A stretch of 50,815 bases of DNA from Fidelibacterota bacterium SCGC AAA003-L08 (GTDB taxonomy: Bacteria; Fidelibacterota; Marinisomatia; SCGC-AAA003-L08; D37C17). The notes below the pieces were generated by a model. The model made no database searches. It saw only the letters and a program-made list of their open reading frames with translations, and had not been told where the DNA came from. Shown piece after piece: positions 42,254-50,815 of the stretch; positions within the stretch are counted from its first letter, which is position 1, and every line of letters begins with the position of its first letter. Position numbers and translations under genes: made by a program. The stretch is from the NCBI GenBank assembly GCA_000405805.1, contig ASPJ01000005.1, positions 1 to 50,815 on the forward strand. Direction: 5' to 3'.

Positions 42254-42660
42254 AATAAAATTTTTATCTTTCTTTTAAATTCAGAAATATGTTTTATATA
42301 TATATCAATAGTATGGTCTGGTAAAATTTTTCTTATATATTGAGGCCATTCAATAATAATTATATTATCACCATTTAAATAATCTACAACACCTATATCT
42401 AGCCATCTATTTAAGTTTTGTTCTCTATAACAATCTATATGAATAATTTTATTTTTTGATTGATATTCATTAATTAGAGTATATGTTGGTGAATTTACAT
42501 TTCCAGTATATCCGAATCCATTCAGTATTCCTTTTATAAAAGTAGTTTTCCCTGCTCCAATTTCACCTTCAATAGCAATAATATCTCCAGTTTTTATTTG
42601 AGATGCAAGATTAAAACCAATAAACTCAGTTGTTTCTGGATCATTACTAATCTTTTCCAA
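42250..42660 (-). CDS. tsaE: TsaE, tRNA t6A biosynthesis ATPase
   Basis: P-loop ATPase that assists the TsaBD complex in t6A formation. The 136-residue protein has the Walker A GEIGAGKTTFIKGI, the SPTYTLINEY segment and IIHIDCYR, and ends after a WPQYI-type switch region. It overlaps tsaB by 4 bases and the regulator gene upstream by 14. Confidence 0.95.
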   Translation of the reverse strand: MEKISNDPETTEFIGFNLASQIKTGDIIAIEGEIGAGKTTFIKGILNGFGYTGNVNSPTYTLINEYQSKNKIIHIDCYREQNLNRWLDIGVVDYLNGDNIIIIEWPQYIRKILPDHTIDIYIKHISEFKRKIKILL

Positions 42661-44203
42661 CTAATTCTCCTACTGGAACAATAATCTCATCGATTGAAAC
42701 ACCCCCATGCTGGAAACTATGCTTAAATTTTTTCACAAATTTATTATAATTATTAGAATATAAGAAAAATACATCATTCTTAGCTATTAGATAACAAGTA
42801 CTATTAGTACTACTTGGTAGAAAGTATTGAGAGGGATTATCTATCTTTAAAGCATGCTTGGAATTAATATTCAAATTCCTTCCATGCTTATAACGTATAC
42901 CTGTTGACGTAGTTTTATCTGCTTTTGTTTTTACTGGTTTATTAACTCTTAGACTCCCATGATCACTTGTAATTACAATTTTATGACCCCAGCTTTTAAT
43001 TTCTTTAAGAATTTCGAATAGCCAAGAACTTTCAAACCAATTTGAAACAATTTTTCTATAACTATCTTCATCTGGAATAATTTCCTTAATTAAATTTGAT
43101 TCAGCTCTTAAATGACCTAGAATATCAACAAAATTAACAACTAAACAAAATAAATCAATATTTTTGAAATTATTTATATTGTTGGCAAGTTTTTTTCCTT
43201 CTTTATATGTTATTATTTTTGAATATTTCAATGATTTTGATTCAAGATTATTTCGACTCAGATAGTTAAGAATAAATTCTTCTTCAAATCTATTCATACT
43301 TGTTTCATCATATTCCATCTGAGCCCATTTTTCAGGATAATGCTGCTGAATCTGAATTGGGAATAATCCACTAAAAATTGCGTTCCTCGAATATGGTGTT
43401 GCTGAAGGTATTATTGAGAAATGACAATTATTAATGATATTAAAATATGGATATAAATATTTAGAAATTTCTTTCCACTGATCCAACCTTAAACAATCAA
43501 TAACTATGAAAACAACTTTCTCATCATTATTAAGTTTAGGCCTTACGAATTTATTTAATACATCATTTGATAATATAGGACTATCTTCGCTATCATTAAG
43601 CCATCTTAAATAATTCTTGGTATAGAAATCAGAAAACATTTTATTTGCAGAAAGTTTCTGTTCTTTGAGCATCTCTTTTAAACTTATATCTGATATATCA
43701 TCAAATTTAATTGTCCAATTTGATAATGAGTCTGCAATTCTATACCAATCATGGTGACTTTCTGCCATATTCATTTCATCAGTTAATTTTTGAAATTCAT
43801 TAAGATAATCTTTTAATGTATTTTCTGTGGTGATTTTCTGGTGTTCCAATACATTTTTACACGCAATTAAAATTTGGCTAGGATTTACTGGTTTAGTAAG
43901 ATAATTTGATATCTGAGAAGCAATAGCTTCTTCCATCAGCCATTCTTCTTCATTTTTAGTAATCATAATAATAGGGATTAATGGGTTGATTTTCTTTATT
44001 TTTTTCAATGTACTTAATCCATCAAGACCAGTCATCATTTCATCTAATAAGATTATATCAAAATTAATATCATTGAAAATTTTAATCCCATCTTCTCCTG
44101 AAGAAACTGATGTAACAGAATAATCTTTCTTTTCTAAATACAGAATATGTGCTTTTAATAATTCAATCTCATCATCTATCCATAATATTTTTCCTTTTAT
44201 CAT
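42647..44203 (-). CDS. PorX-like response regulator with PglZ domain
   Basis: A 518-residue protein: an N-terminal receiver domain (ILWIDDEIELLKAH, phospho-acceptor Asp in IILLDEMMTG, Lys in NYLTKPVNP) followed by a PglZ domain of the alkaline-phosphatase superfamily. Metal and nucleophile positions are visible in VIDCLRLDQW, IPSATPYSRNAIFSG, VDILGHLRA and ITSDHGSLR. PorX of Porphyromonas has this exact architecture and controls type IX secretion. The ATG at 44203 follows a GGGG; a TTG four codons upstream is less likely. One sorting-domain protein in the array (25639) is a possible client of the same export system. Confidence 0.85.
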   Translation of the reverse strand: MIKGKILWIDDEIELLKAHILYLEKKDYSVTSVSSGEDGIKIFNDINFDIILLDEMMTGLDGLSTLKKIKKINPLIPIIMITKNEEEWLMEEAIASQISNYLTKPVNPSQILIACKNVLEHQKITTENTLKDYLNEFQKLTDEMNMAESHHDWYRIADSLSNWTIKFDDISDISLKEMLKEQKLSANKMFSDFYTKNYLRWLNDSEDSPILSNDVLNKFVRPKLNNDEKVVFIVIDCLRLDQWKEISKYLYPYFNIINNCHFSIIPSATPYSRNAIFSGLFPIQIQQHYPEKWAQMEYDETSMNRFEEEFILNYLSRNNLESKSLKYSKIITYKEGKKLANNINNFKNIDLFCLVVNFVDILGHLRAESNLIKEIIPDEDSYRKIVSNWFESSWLFEILKEIKSWGHKIVITSDHGSLRVNKPVKTKADKTTSTGIRYKHGRNLNINSKHALKIDNPSQYFLPSSTNSTCYLIAKNDVFFLYSNNYNKFVKKFKHSFQHGGVSIDEIIVPVGELVGKD

Positions 44204-44218
44204 ATAATTCCCCAAATG

Positions 44219-46741
44219 TTACTTTTGTTTAAATGTATATACCCCATCCCAATCTTCTCCGGGTTCTTCTTTTTTAAATTCCTCACAGATAGAAATATAC
44301 GTCAAACTAGGGTTGGTCTTTCTGCCTTCAAACATGTCTTCATACCCATTTGATTTTTTGAACATTTCAATTGCTTTATTCCATTTTTGATCTAAATATA
44401 AACCTTGAGCTTTCCCAAAAATATTTATCATCGTTTTTATTTTATCTGTAACATTTTCCTTATGACAAATCAATTCATATGAAGTGATTGATTCTTTTTT
44501 ACCCTTAACTCTGATTCCTCCTAATTTTCTATAAATATAATTATCATTAGTTTTAATATAAATTGTTTCGGACACCTGCACTGCTATTCCCCAGTGTTTT
44601 GCCCCTGATTCAAGTCTTGCACCCGTATTAACGGTATCACCCATACATGTATAATTCATCTGAAGTTCAGAGCCCATATTTCCTGTCTGCATATTACCTG
44701 CAATAATTCCAACTCTATGCTGCATATTTTTAACTAAATCTGGCCATTTATCACCTTCAGATTTCCATTTTAATCTTAATTCTTCAAGCTTTTTGTTCAT
44801 TTCGATTACAGATTTAACAGCTTTCTTTTCATGATTTTCTAATTTTACCGGAGCGCCATAAAATGCCATAATTGCATCCCCAATATATTTATCAATGGTA
44901 CCTTTATTATTTAATATAATATCAGTCATACCTGTTAAATATTCATTTAACAGTTCTACAAGCTGAGTAGGTGTTAATTTTTCAGAAAATGAAGAAAAAC
45001 TGGCAATATCTGAATAAATTAATGAATGATATCCTTCCTCTCCTCCAAGTTCTGGAATTTCTTTTGATTCATACATTTGATCTACGAGTTCTGCTGATAT
45101 ATAATTACCAAATGTATTTTTTAGAAATTTCTTATCTTGACCTTCTTTAAATAATTTATATGATAGATTCAAAGCAAAAGGTGTAATCATTGAAGTAATT
45201 GGGAAAATTACTGGTAATAATGTAATTCTATCATTCTCTGAAATTTCAATTGGTATATTAAATATACTTTTAAATAACCAGAAATAATCTGAACAGAATA
45301 TCCCAATAGAATATGACAACCACATTACTACTAATGATATTATTATACCTAGTTCAATCAATGGTGATGGCTTAGTAACTAATAAGAGTGTAATAATAAC
45401 TAAAATTAATATAAAAAAGAAATGACTACGCTTATAATTACTGTCATATTCAAGAGTTCCCATTGGAGTAGATATGAAATTCTGATCTAAAATTTGTTGA
45501 ATGACATTTGCATGAATTTCAACTCCCGGCATTTCATAAGTTCCTTCTTTTTTTTCTATTTCTGGATTAATATAATTTAAATATGGTGTTGGATGAAGGT
45601 CTTGATCCTCTGACAAGGAAGAACCTATAACTACAATCTTATCTTTAAATGGATTTTTAAATCCTCCAGCTTCAAACATAGCTGCCAATGGACCTGCATA
45701 AAATTGCATGTAATTACCATCTTCATCTACAAGATCATAATCTTCAGTATCTAATACACTTGATAATGAAATTGATTTGAATGTTTTAAACTTTGATGAT
45801 TTGGCTCCATAATAATTAATCTGAAAGGTGTTCCCATTACCATATGTTCTTATTTTAAGAGAATCTCCAATTGATGCTAATTGTTTTTTAGAATCAAATT
45901 TATCTAAGAATTCTTGAATAGTCTTGTCCCCTTTATAATCTTTAAAAGCTAATACAGTTTCTATTGCTAGTGAATAATATATTGTAGAGTCCCCGGAAAT
46001 AGGCTGAAAAATAGGATATCTTCGAATAAATCCATCTGAATCAGATCCTACATTAACTAATCCAAACTTTGGGCTAACTTTATTGTTTATAAGAAAATCT
46101 ATTGGTTTTAATAAATAATCTGGTGGTATGCGATTTTTTTCAGTAGCTCTTTTTCCTGATAAAATTACTTGAGTCCCTTTGTTTTTTGCATACTCTATGG
46201 ATTCTAGAAATTTTACATCACCATTTTTTAAATAATCTGTATTTAACTTATTATCTTTAAAATAATTTGATATTGTTGTTGTCTGATGATCAGGTTTATC
46301 AAACATTGCATCTATAACGATAACCTTTGCTCCTGCATCTGTTAAGTTTTTTACAGCTGTATTCCAAACTGTTCCTCTACCATATGGAATTGCATCTGGA
46401 ATTAGCCTAAATGATTCATCATCAATTTCTACAATGACAACATCTTTATTAGAAAAATTTCTTACTTCCCAATAACAGTAATCATTGTCCATGCATTCTT
46501 CTTCATCTAACTTTTTACATATTTCATCAGATTCATTGTTGTCATTGGAATCATTTTTTATATAACAACCTTCTTTAAGATTATCTTCATAAATTGGTCC
46601 TCTAAGATTATATCTAAAATCAACTAATTTATGTTCTATACTATCAAATACACCTAAAAAATGTAATGAATAAATAAATACAATTGATACAATCGCGATT
46701 ATAATACTTGGAATAATTTTCTCTAAACTTTTATAAATCAT
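44219..46741 (-). CDS. CHASE2-domain adenylate/guanylate cyclase
   Basis: An 840-residue membrane cyclase. Helix 1 is at about residues 9-30, a CHASE2 sensor follows outside the membrane (to about 430) with VVIVEIDDESFRLI and YGRGTVWNTAV, then three or four helices (about 430-535) and a class III catalytic domain (about 565-760) with IYSDIASFSSFSEKL, GTIDKYIGDAIMAFYGAP and MGDTVNTGARLESG. The metal-binding Asp pair is present. The C-terminus has helical TPR-like sequence. A 40-residue Cys-rich insert sits early in the sensor. It overlaps the barrel-like gene by 11 bases. Confidence 0.9.
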   Translation of the reverse strand: MIYKSLEKIIPSIIIAIVSIVFIYSLHFLGVFDSIEHKLVDFRYNLRGPIYEDNLKEGCYIKNDSNDNNESDEICKKLDEEECMDNDYCYWEVRNFSNKDVVIVEIDDESFRLIPDAIPYGRGTVWNTAVKNLTDAGAKVIVIDAMFDKPDHQTTTISNYFKDNKLNTDYLKNGDVKFLESIEYAKNKGTQVILSGKRATEKNRIPPDYLLKPIDFLINNKVSPKFGLVNVGSDSDGFIRRYPIFQPISGDSTIYYSLAIETVLAFKDYKGDKTIQEFLDKFDSKKQLASIGDSLKIRTYGNGNTFQINYYGAKSSKFKTFKSISLSSVLDTEDYDLVDEDGNYMQFYAGPLAAMFEAGGFKNPFKDKIVVIGSSLSEDQDLHPTPYLNYINPEIEKKEGTYEMPGVEIHANVIQQILDQNFISTPMGTLEYDSNYKRSHFFFILILVIITLLLVTKPSPLIELGIIISLVVMWLSYSIGIFCSDYFWLFKSIFNIPIEISENDRITLLPVIFPITSMITPFALNLSYKLFKEGQDKKFLKNTFGNYISAELVDQMYESKEIPELGGEEGYHSLIYSDIASFSSFSEKLTPTQLVELLNEYLTGMTDIILNNKGTIDKYIGDAIMAFYGAPVKLENHEKKAVKSVIEMNKKLEELRLKWKSEGDKWPDLVKNMQHRVGIIAGNMQTGNMGSELQMNYTCMGDTVNTGARLESGAKHWGIAVQVSETIYIKTNDNYIYRKLGGIRVKGKKESITSYELICHKENVTDKIKTMINIFGKAQGLYLDQKWNKAIEMFKKSNGYEDMFEGRKTNPSLTYISICEEFKKEEPGEDWDGVYTFKQK

Positions 46742-49376
46742 AAATTAATTTCATTTTAAATATTGAATCTTTGTACATACTGTCATTTGCAATCCATTTC
46801 ATTTGATAATCATAATTCCATATAATCTTCAAATCACTGAATAATTTATGATTTGCAGATAATTTAAAATTATAATAAATAAAATCTTGATATCCTTCAC
46901 CATTTATTGAATTAAAACCCAACTTGAATCTATCCAAAAAATGGACCCCTGAATATTTTAAAGACAAATCAAGAGATGTAATCTTCTGTTCTTGATAATA
47001 GTTTAATGAATCTATATTATCATTCCCATTATTAAAATTAGACAAGTTATAGCTCAAACTTGAACTCCAACTTTTATTTAAACCAGTCAAGATATTTATT
47101 GAATAATTTTCATTATGAGAACGCGGAGAATAATATTCGCTATTTAGTAATATTTTCTTATCTAATAACATATCTTTTTTATCTGATATAAACATTGAAA
47201 AATTTATATCATGTTCTTTTATCAATAAAATTTTATCACTTATTGAAAAATTATAATTACTCGTATAAGTATGTTCTCTATTATCTGATACAACCGTACT
47301 ATCTTCTGAAAAATATGCTTCAGGAATATCATTAAACCTATCTTGGTTTGAAAAACCAATATTGATATTAGGTAAATTTGCACCTGGATATAATGATAAA
47401 TTGAATGTCCCAATATTAGTCTTTATCATATTATCCTTAACTAAATCTATTCCTTCTTTTTGCTGAGTATAATCTATATATATATATAGTCGATTTTCAA
47501 ATAGTCTCATTCTATCTGATAATGATTTTTTAAGAATATTTGATTGTGTATATAAGTTTCCCAAAGAATTGAACTGAGGACCAACCTTCTCATAGAGATA
47601 TTTAACTGAATGATTGCCATAATTAAATTTTGAATCAAACTCATAAATTACTGATGGCATATTTAATAGAGTATTTAATCTATTATCTGAAGTTAAATCT
47701 ATTGGAGATATCGGAACCTGGTTAAATCCCAGTTGAAAAATATCACTGTATTTAAATATATCTTCTGGAATTTCTATTGTTCCCATGAATTTACCATCCA
47801 AGCTATCTCCTCCAAGCGTATCTAACTGCATACTATTAGTTATACTTTCCCATAAATTTTCATTTAGCATACTTAAATTGACCTCTGAATGAATCTGAGT
47901 TTTCCCTTCATCTAGATTAAATAATATTTCTGATCCAATGATAAAATTATCCTGAGGTTTATCTCCAGCCCAATTATCATTCAAATAGTTAACTGAATCT
48001 ATATTATATAGAAAATCGTCATAGCTTAAAATAAAATCTTTGTAAGGCATAATATATGTGCTGTCATTAATAGTATCAGTTAAATAGCCGTTATTAAAAT
48101 CTTCTATATATTGATCATTAATTTCTAACTGTGCACTAGGAGTTAATGAATACACAGAATTAATATTATCTTTTGCCTTAAATAAATTTAAGTTCCATAA
48201 TATTTTGTCCGTAAATCTAACCCCCAGTTTTAAAGCAGTTAATTCTCTTTTAAAAGCATAATTATTTCGATTAATAGTCGCTATATGATTAATTGTGTCT
48301 ATCTCAGATATATAGAGAGAATTGTCATATGGATTTCCCTGAACAGCTCTTTGCAACTCACCTTTAATTAAATCAATAGATAGAAATTTATATTCAGAAT
48401 GGAGGTTAAATCCTCTCACTCTACTTCCATTTAATATATAAGTATTGAAATATGGATAGAAATCACCTAAATACAATTTAACATTTTCATTTTTTAATGT
48501 TAATGAATATCTGTCTTTTGACTGTTCATGAATATTATCAAGAGATGAAATCTTAATATTACTATTAATCTTCAGCCAGTTTAAGTCGACATCATATATT
48601 AAATTATGATCATAATACTCCAGCTTATTTTGATTAATGTTTGAGTTAGAATATGAGGACCAATATCTTAAGCTTTGATTAATATTTTTATTAAACCAAC
48701 TTTTATTATCATCTTTAATTGTGAATTTCCATTTGAAGGGAGAGTATCTCATACCAAATTTATTAGTTATATCAATAATTATCTCATGATCACCTGTTGA
48801 TAAATTTAATGAAGAGATTGACAAAAATTTATCTGAGATTAATGCTTTATTAGTTACATTTTTGCCATCAATTAGAATATTAATATTATCTGTGTCAACG
48901 TGATTGAGAGAAAACATTGATGCAGCAATCATAACATCTTTTTTATATATAACAGACCCTGGCAATGGACTTAAAATTAATAACTCTGCCTGTTCATCTG
49001 TATTCAAATCTGCCCAATAGTCATCTTTATATTCAATAATATTGATTAAATAGGAGTCTTTAATTGGTTTTGAAATCATTCCTCCATTTTTAAATTCTAC
49101 AATAAAATAATACTCTATATCTAATTTATTGTAAAAATGATCTTCTAATATACAGTGGAAATTATTATTGCCAATTAAGATCATATCCTTATTTAAATAT
49201 TCTGATTGATTAATATTTTTATACATCAAAGATACTTTAGTTACTTCTTTATTATCAGTATCTACAAAAATATTAAAATTAATTAATTGATTAGACAAAG
49301 ATGATTCAATAGGATTATGTTGAATTGTTTGGGGAAATGATATACTTATAAGCAATAGAAATAAAAATAGAATCAC
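46731..49376 (-). CDS. Large outer-membrane-barrel-like protein, unknown function
   Basis: An 881-residue exported protein starting at a GTG two bases after the FecR gene stop. Signal peptide ILFLFLLLISISFPQ, then two or three Ig-like beta domains (to about residue 220, including SPLPGSVIYKKDVMIAASMF and STGDHEIIIDITNKFG), then about 650 residues of alternating polar/aromatic strands such as LNWLKINSNIKISSL and LSLKYSGVHFLDRFKLGF. This pattern and the aromatic-containing final strand fit an outer-membrane barrel. I do not recognise a family. Confidence 0.65.
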   Translation of the reverse strand: MILFLFLLLISISFPQTIQHNPIESSLSNQLINFNIFVDTDNKEVTKVSLMYKNINQSEYLNKDMILIGNNNFHCILEDHFYNKLDIEYYFIVEFKNGGMISKPIKDSYLINIIEYKDDYWADLNTDEQAELLILSPLPGSVIYKKDVMIAASMFSLNHVDTDNINILIDGKNVTNKALISDKFLSISSLNLSTGDHEIIIDITNKFGMRYSPFKWKFTIKDDNKSWFNKNINQSLRYWSSYSNSNINQNKLEYYDHNLIYDVDLNWLKINSNIKISSLDNIHEQSKDRYSLTLKNENVKLYLGDFYPYFNTYILNGSRVRGFNLHSEYKFLSIDLIKGELQRAVQGNPYDNSLYISEIDTINHIATINRNNYAFKRELTALKLGVRFTDKILWNLNLFKAKDNINSVYSLTPSAQLEINDQYIEDFNNGYLTDTINDSTYIMPYKDFILSYDDFLYNIDSVNYLNDNWAGDKPQDNFIIGSEILFNLDEGKTQIHSEVNLSMLNENLWESITNSMQLDTLGGDSLDGKFMGTIEIPEDIFKYSDIFQLGFNQVPISPIDLTSDNRLNTLLNMPSVIYEFDSKFNYGNHSVKYLYEKVGPQFNSLGNLYTQSNILKKSLSDRMRLFENRLYIYIDYTQQKEGIDLVKDNMIKTNIGTFNLSLYPGANLPNINIGFSNQDRFNDIPEAYFSEDSTVVSDNREHTYTSNYNFSISDKILLIKEHDINFSMFISDKKDMLLDKKILLNSEYYSPRSHNENYSINILTGLNKSWSSSLSYNLSNFNNGNDNIDSLNYYQEQKITSLDLSLKYSGVHFLDRFKLGFNSINGEGYQDFIYYNFKLSANHKLFSDLKIIWNYDYQMKWIANDSMYKDSIFKMKLIYDL

Positions 49377-49378
49377 AA

Positions 49379-50140
49379 TTAATTTACATATTTGATTATT
49401 AGAGTTTTTTCTTGAGAAGATGAATTTTTTAATTTGATGATTATCTCATTTATGCCATTCGTGGAATCATTATTATCACCAGGAAGATTATAACCAGAAT
49501 CATCTTCAAGATTATTCTGCGGCATATCATTAATCGGTTCACCAACATCCTGCTCAAGAATTTCAAGATCAATCAATTCTTTACTTATTGTTTTTTTAAT
49601 GTTGAGGGTGCCATCTGGAAGAGATATTGCAGTTGTATTTTCAGTTAAACTTATTTTTTCTCCCGTTGCATTATTAGTAATCTCAACAATACCTGACAAG
49701 CCATGAAATAAATCTCCTTTTTTTCCATTCACATCTATCCAGAATCGAGTACCCTTAACTGAAGCAACTGATGTTGGTGTGATTATTTTAAACTCACCAG
49801 ACTGCTGTCTATTAATATCCAGTTTCATTATTCCAGTTGCAATATTTACCTGTTTCATAATCTTTCTTCTTTTAATATTTCCCTGCACATATACTTCAGA
49901 ATTTTTATGTATCTTAATTGTGCTTGCATCATCTAAATATACAAACTTGGCAAAGCCATCTTTTCCTGTTTCAATTAAATCTTGATTAAATAAAGCTTCA
50001 CTAATTTTTAAGGTTTTAATTTTCTTGCTATTACTATAAGGAGTATAGTCTACCTTTCCTTTTTTCTTCATTACAAGCCCAATAGTCTCAGAACAGAAAA
50101 TAGAAGAGATAAATAATACTATAATTAGAATCTTATTCAT
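49379..50140 (-). CDS. FecR-domain secreted protein
   Basis: A 253-residue exported protein with signal peptide MNKILIIVLFISSIFCS and a FecR-like domain: VYLDDASTIKIHKNSEVYVQ, GIMKLDINRQQSGEFKIITP and TSVASVKGTRFWIDVNGKKG, the latter the hallmark 'TPTATVGVRGT' type motif. No anti-sigma head or membrane helix is present, so it acts in the periplasm or envelope. The C-terminal 60 residues are acidic and low complexity. It overlaps the upstream gene by ATGA and precedes the barrel-like protein by 2 bases. Confidence 0.85.
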   Translation of the reverse strand: MNKILIIVLFISSIFCSETIGLVMKKKGKVDYTPYSNSKKIKTLKISEALFNQDLIETGKDGFAKFVYLDDASTIKIHKNSEVYVQGNIKRRKIMKQVNIATGIMKLDINRQQSGEFKIITPTSVASVKGTRFWIDVNGKKGDLFHGLSGIVEITNNATGEKISLTENTTAISLPDGTLNIKKTISKELIDLEILEQDVGEPINDMPQNNLEDDSGYNLPGDNNDSTNGINEIIIKLKNSSSQEKTLIIKYVN

Positions 50141-50815
50141 TCTACTATTATATCCTGAATATTAATTGTTCCATTTTGGACTTGATTTATTATCTGATTT
50201 AATTCACTAATAGAAACTTCAGAACCATTTAATATGATAGTGCCTTCTAAGCTATTATATCCAGAAAGCATTCCGTTTTCAAGAAATAACTCATTGTACT
50301 TTTGTTCTCCTATTAGTAATTTGATAATTTCTAAATTATCGGCACTCTGGTTATCATAAGTATTAAAAATCTTAAACACATAAATCTGACTTAATATTTC
50401 TTGATTTCCTAAAGTAGATTGATATAATCTTTTTAACTGCCATGCATATAATTTCCCAGGCTCTAAATTCTTCACATTTGCAGTGGGATACTGAAATGAA
50501 TTCATATTATCATTAATGCTATAATATTCATAACCTGAAATATTAGGTAGACTGGGTATATCATTTATAGCCTCTGCTGGTGATGAATGTTCTGTTGGAT
50601 TGAATTCACATACTCTTATCTGTGTTTCACATGAAGAACAATTATCAGCACTCCAAGTAAAAACAGGGAATGTAGAATATACAGTATTATTTAATGTATC
50701 AGTCACAGATCCACCAGGAGAAATTAAATTAATGTACTCCGGTTCGTTAACATTAATTATTTTATTTATTTCATCAAGTACATTGTTACTCTCAGTTTTA
50801 AGTTTGAAATTAAAT
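50137..50815 (-). CDS. Secreted or envelope protein with Ig-like segment (N-terminal part outside window)
   Basis: The frame is open to the right edge, so the start is not seen; the GTG at 50706 is an internal codon. The 225 visible residues contain ISPGGSVTDTLNNT, then FPVFTWSADNCSSCETQIRV and LEPGKLYAWQLKRLYQS, a fibronectin/Ig-like pattern common in the same phyla, and a C-terminal region ending INQVQNGTINIQDIIVE. Overlap with the FecR gene by 4 bases shows one operon. Function unknown. Confidence 0.7.
   Translation of the reverse strand, partial: FNFKLKTESNNVLDEINKIINVNEPEYINLISPGGSVTDTLNNTVYSTFPVFTWSADNCSSCETQIRVCEFNPTEHSSPAEAINDIPSLPNISGYEYYSINDNMNSFQYPTANVKNLEPGKLYAWQLKRLYQSTLGNQEILSQIYVFKIFNTYDNQSADNLEIIKLLIGEQKYNELFLENGMLSGYNSLEGTIILNGSEVSISELNQIINQVQNGTINIQDIIVE

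Overview
The window is strongly AT-rich (by eye well under 35% G+C), densely packed and bacterial. Several traits point to Candidatus Marinimicrobia (SAR406/Marinisomatota) or a close relative in the Fibrobacterota-Chlorobiota-Bacteroidota neighbourhood: a PorX-like response regulator with a PglZ domain, a type IX secretion C-terminal sorting domain, secreted LRR proteins with dockerin or 'ECGVCDG'-type repeats, a YfhO-family membrane protein, a DUF4295-like small protein, and a CHASE2 adenylate cyclase. The assignment rests on recalled family distributions, not on a marker-gene tree.

Layout. (1) 1-8486, + strand: division and cell wall cluster, mraY (5' end outside the window)-murD-ftsW-murG-murC-murB-ftsQ-ftsA, with overlapping or abutting genes. 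murG is split by a frameshift at a run of eight A, and ftsZ does not follow ftsA. (2) 8494-12340, - strand: a membrane histidine kinase and a YfhO-like membrane protein. (3) 12397-13677, + strand: a methyltransferase and a compact kinase-like protein. (4) 13648-22615, - strand: three glycosyltransferases, a TPR protein, a DUF4295-like protein, an ECF sigma/anti-sigma pair, holA, uppP, a YfiH/LACC1-type protein and a Lys/Glu-rich secreted protein with a clear terminator. (5) about 22.7-36.95 kb: an accessory array of secreted or lipoprotein genes plus a restriction-modification module, all on the - strand, directly downstream of glmS. (6) 36940-50815, - strand: FecR and barrel-like genes, CHASE2 cyclase, PorX-like regulator, tsaE-tsaB-rimI (rimI has an in-frame stop)-accD-guaA-glmS.

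The most interesting structure is region 5. The last codons of glmS (K-S-V-T-V-E-stop) recur seven more times in the array, all in the glmS orientation and each 17-30 bases before the start codon of a cargo gene. The copies differ mainly at synonymous positions and use TAG or TGA as stop. That suggests each copy was once the real end of a glmS gene. Between the cargo stop codon and the next glmS-tail copy, several units carry a short ORF on the opposite strand. Its full form is a 109-residue protein with a recombinase-like helix-turn-helix segment. The short forms are about 48-residue peptides whose copies differ more by silent than by replacement changes. The cargo stop codon always lies in a G-rich box where the opposite-strand ORF also stops. 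I read this as an integron-like string of cassettes inserted one after another at the 3' end of glmS, the sequence also recognised by Tn7 TnsD. No integrase or transposase is visible, so the recombinase would have to act from elsewhere. The unit next to glmS carries two cytosine methyltransferases and an HNH protein; the older units carry LRR, MORN and small lipoprotein genes.
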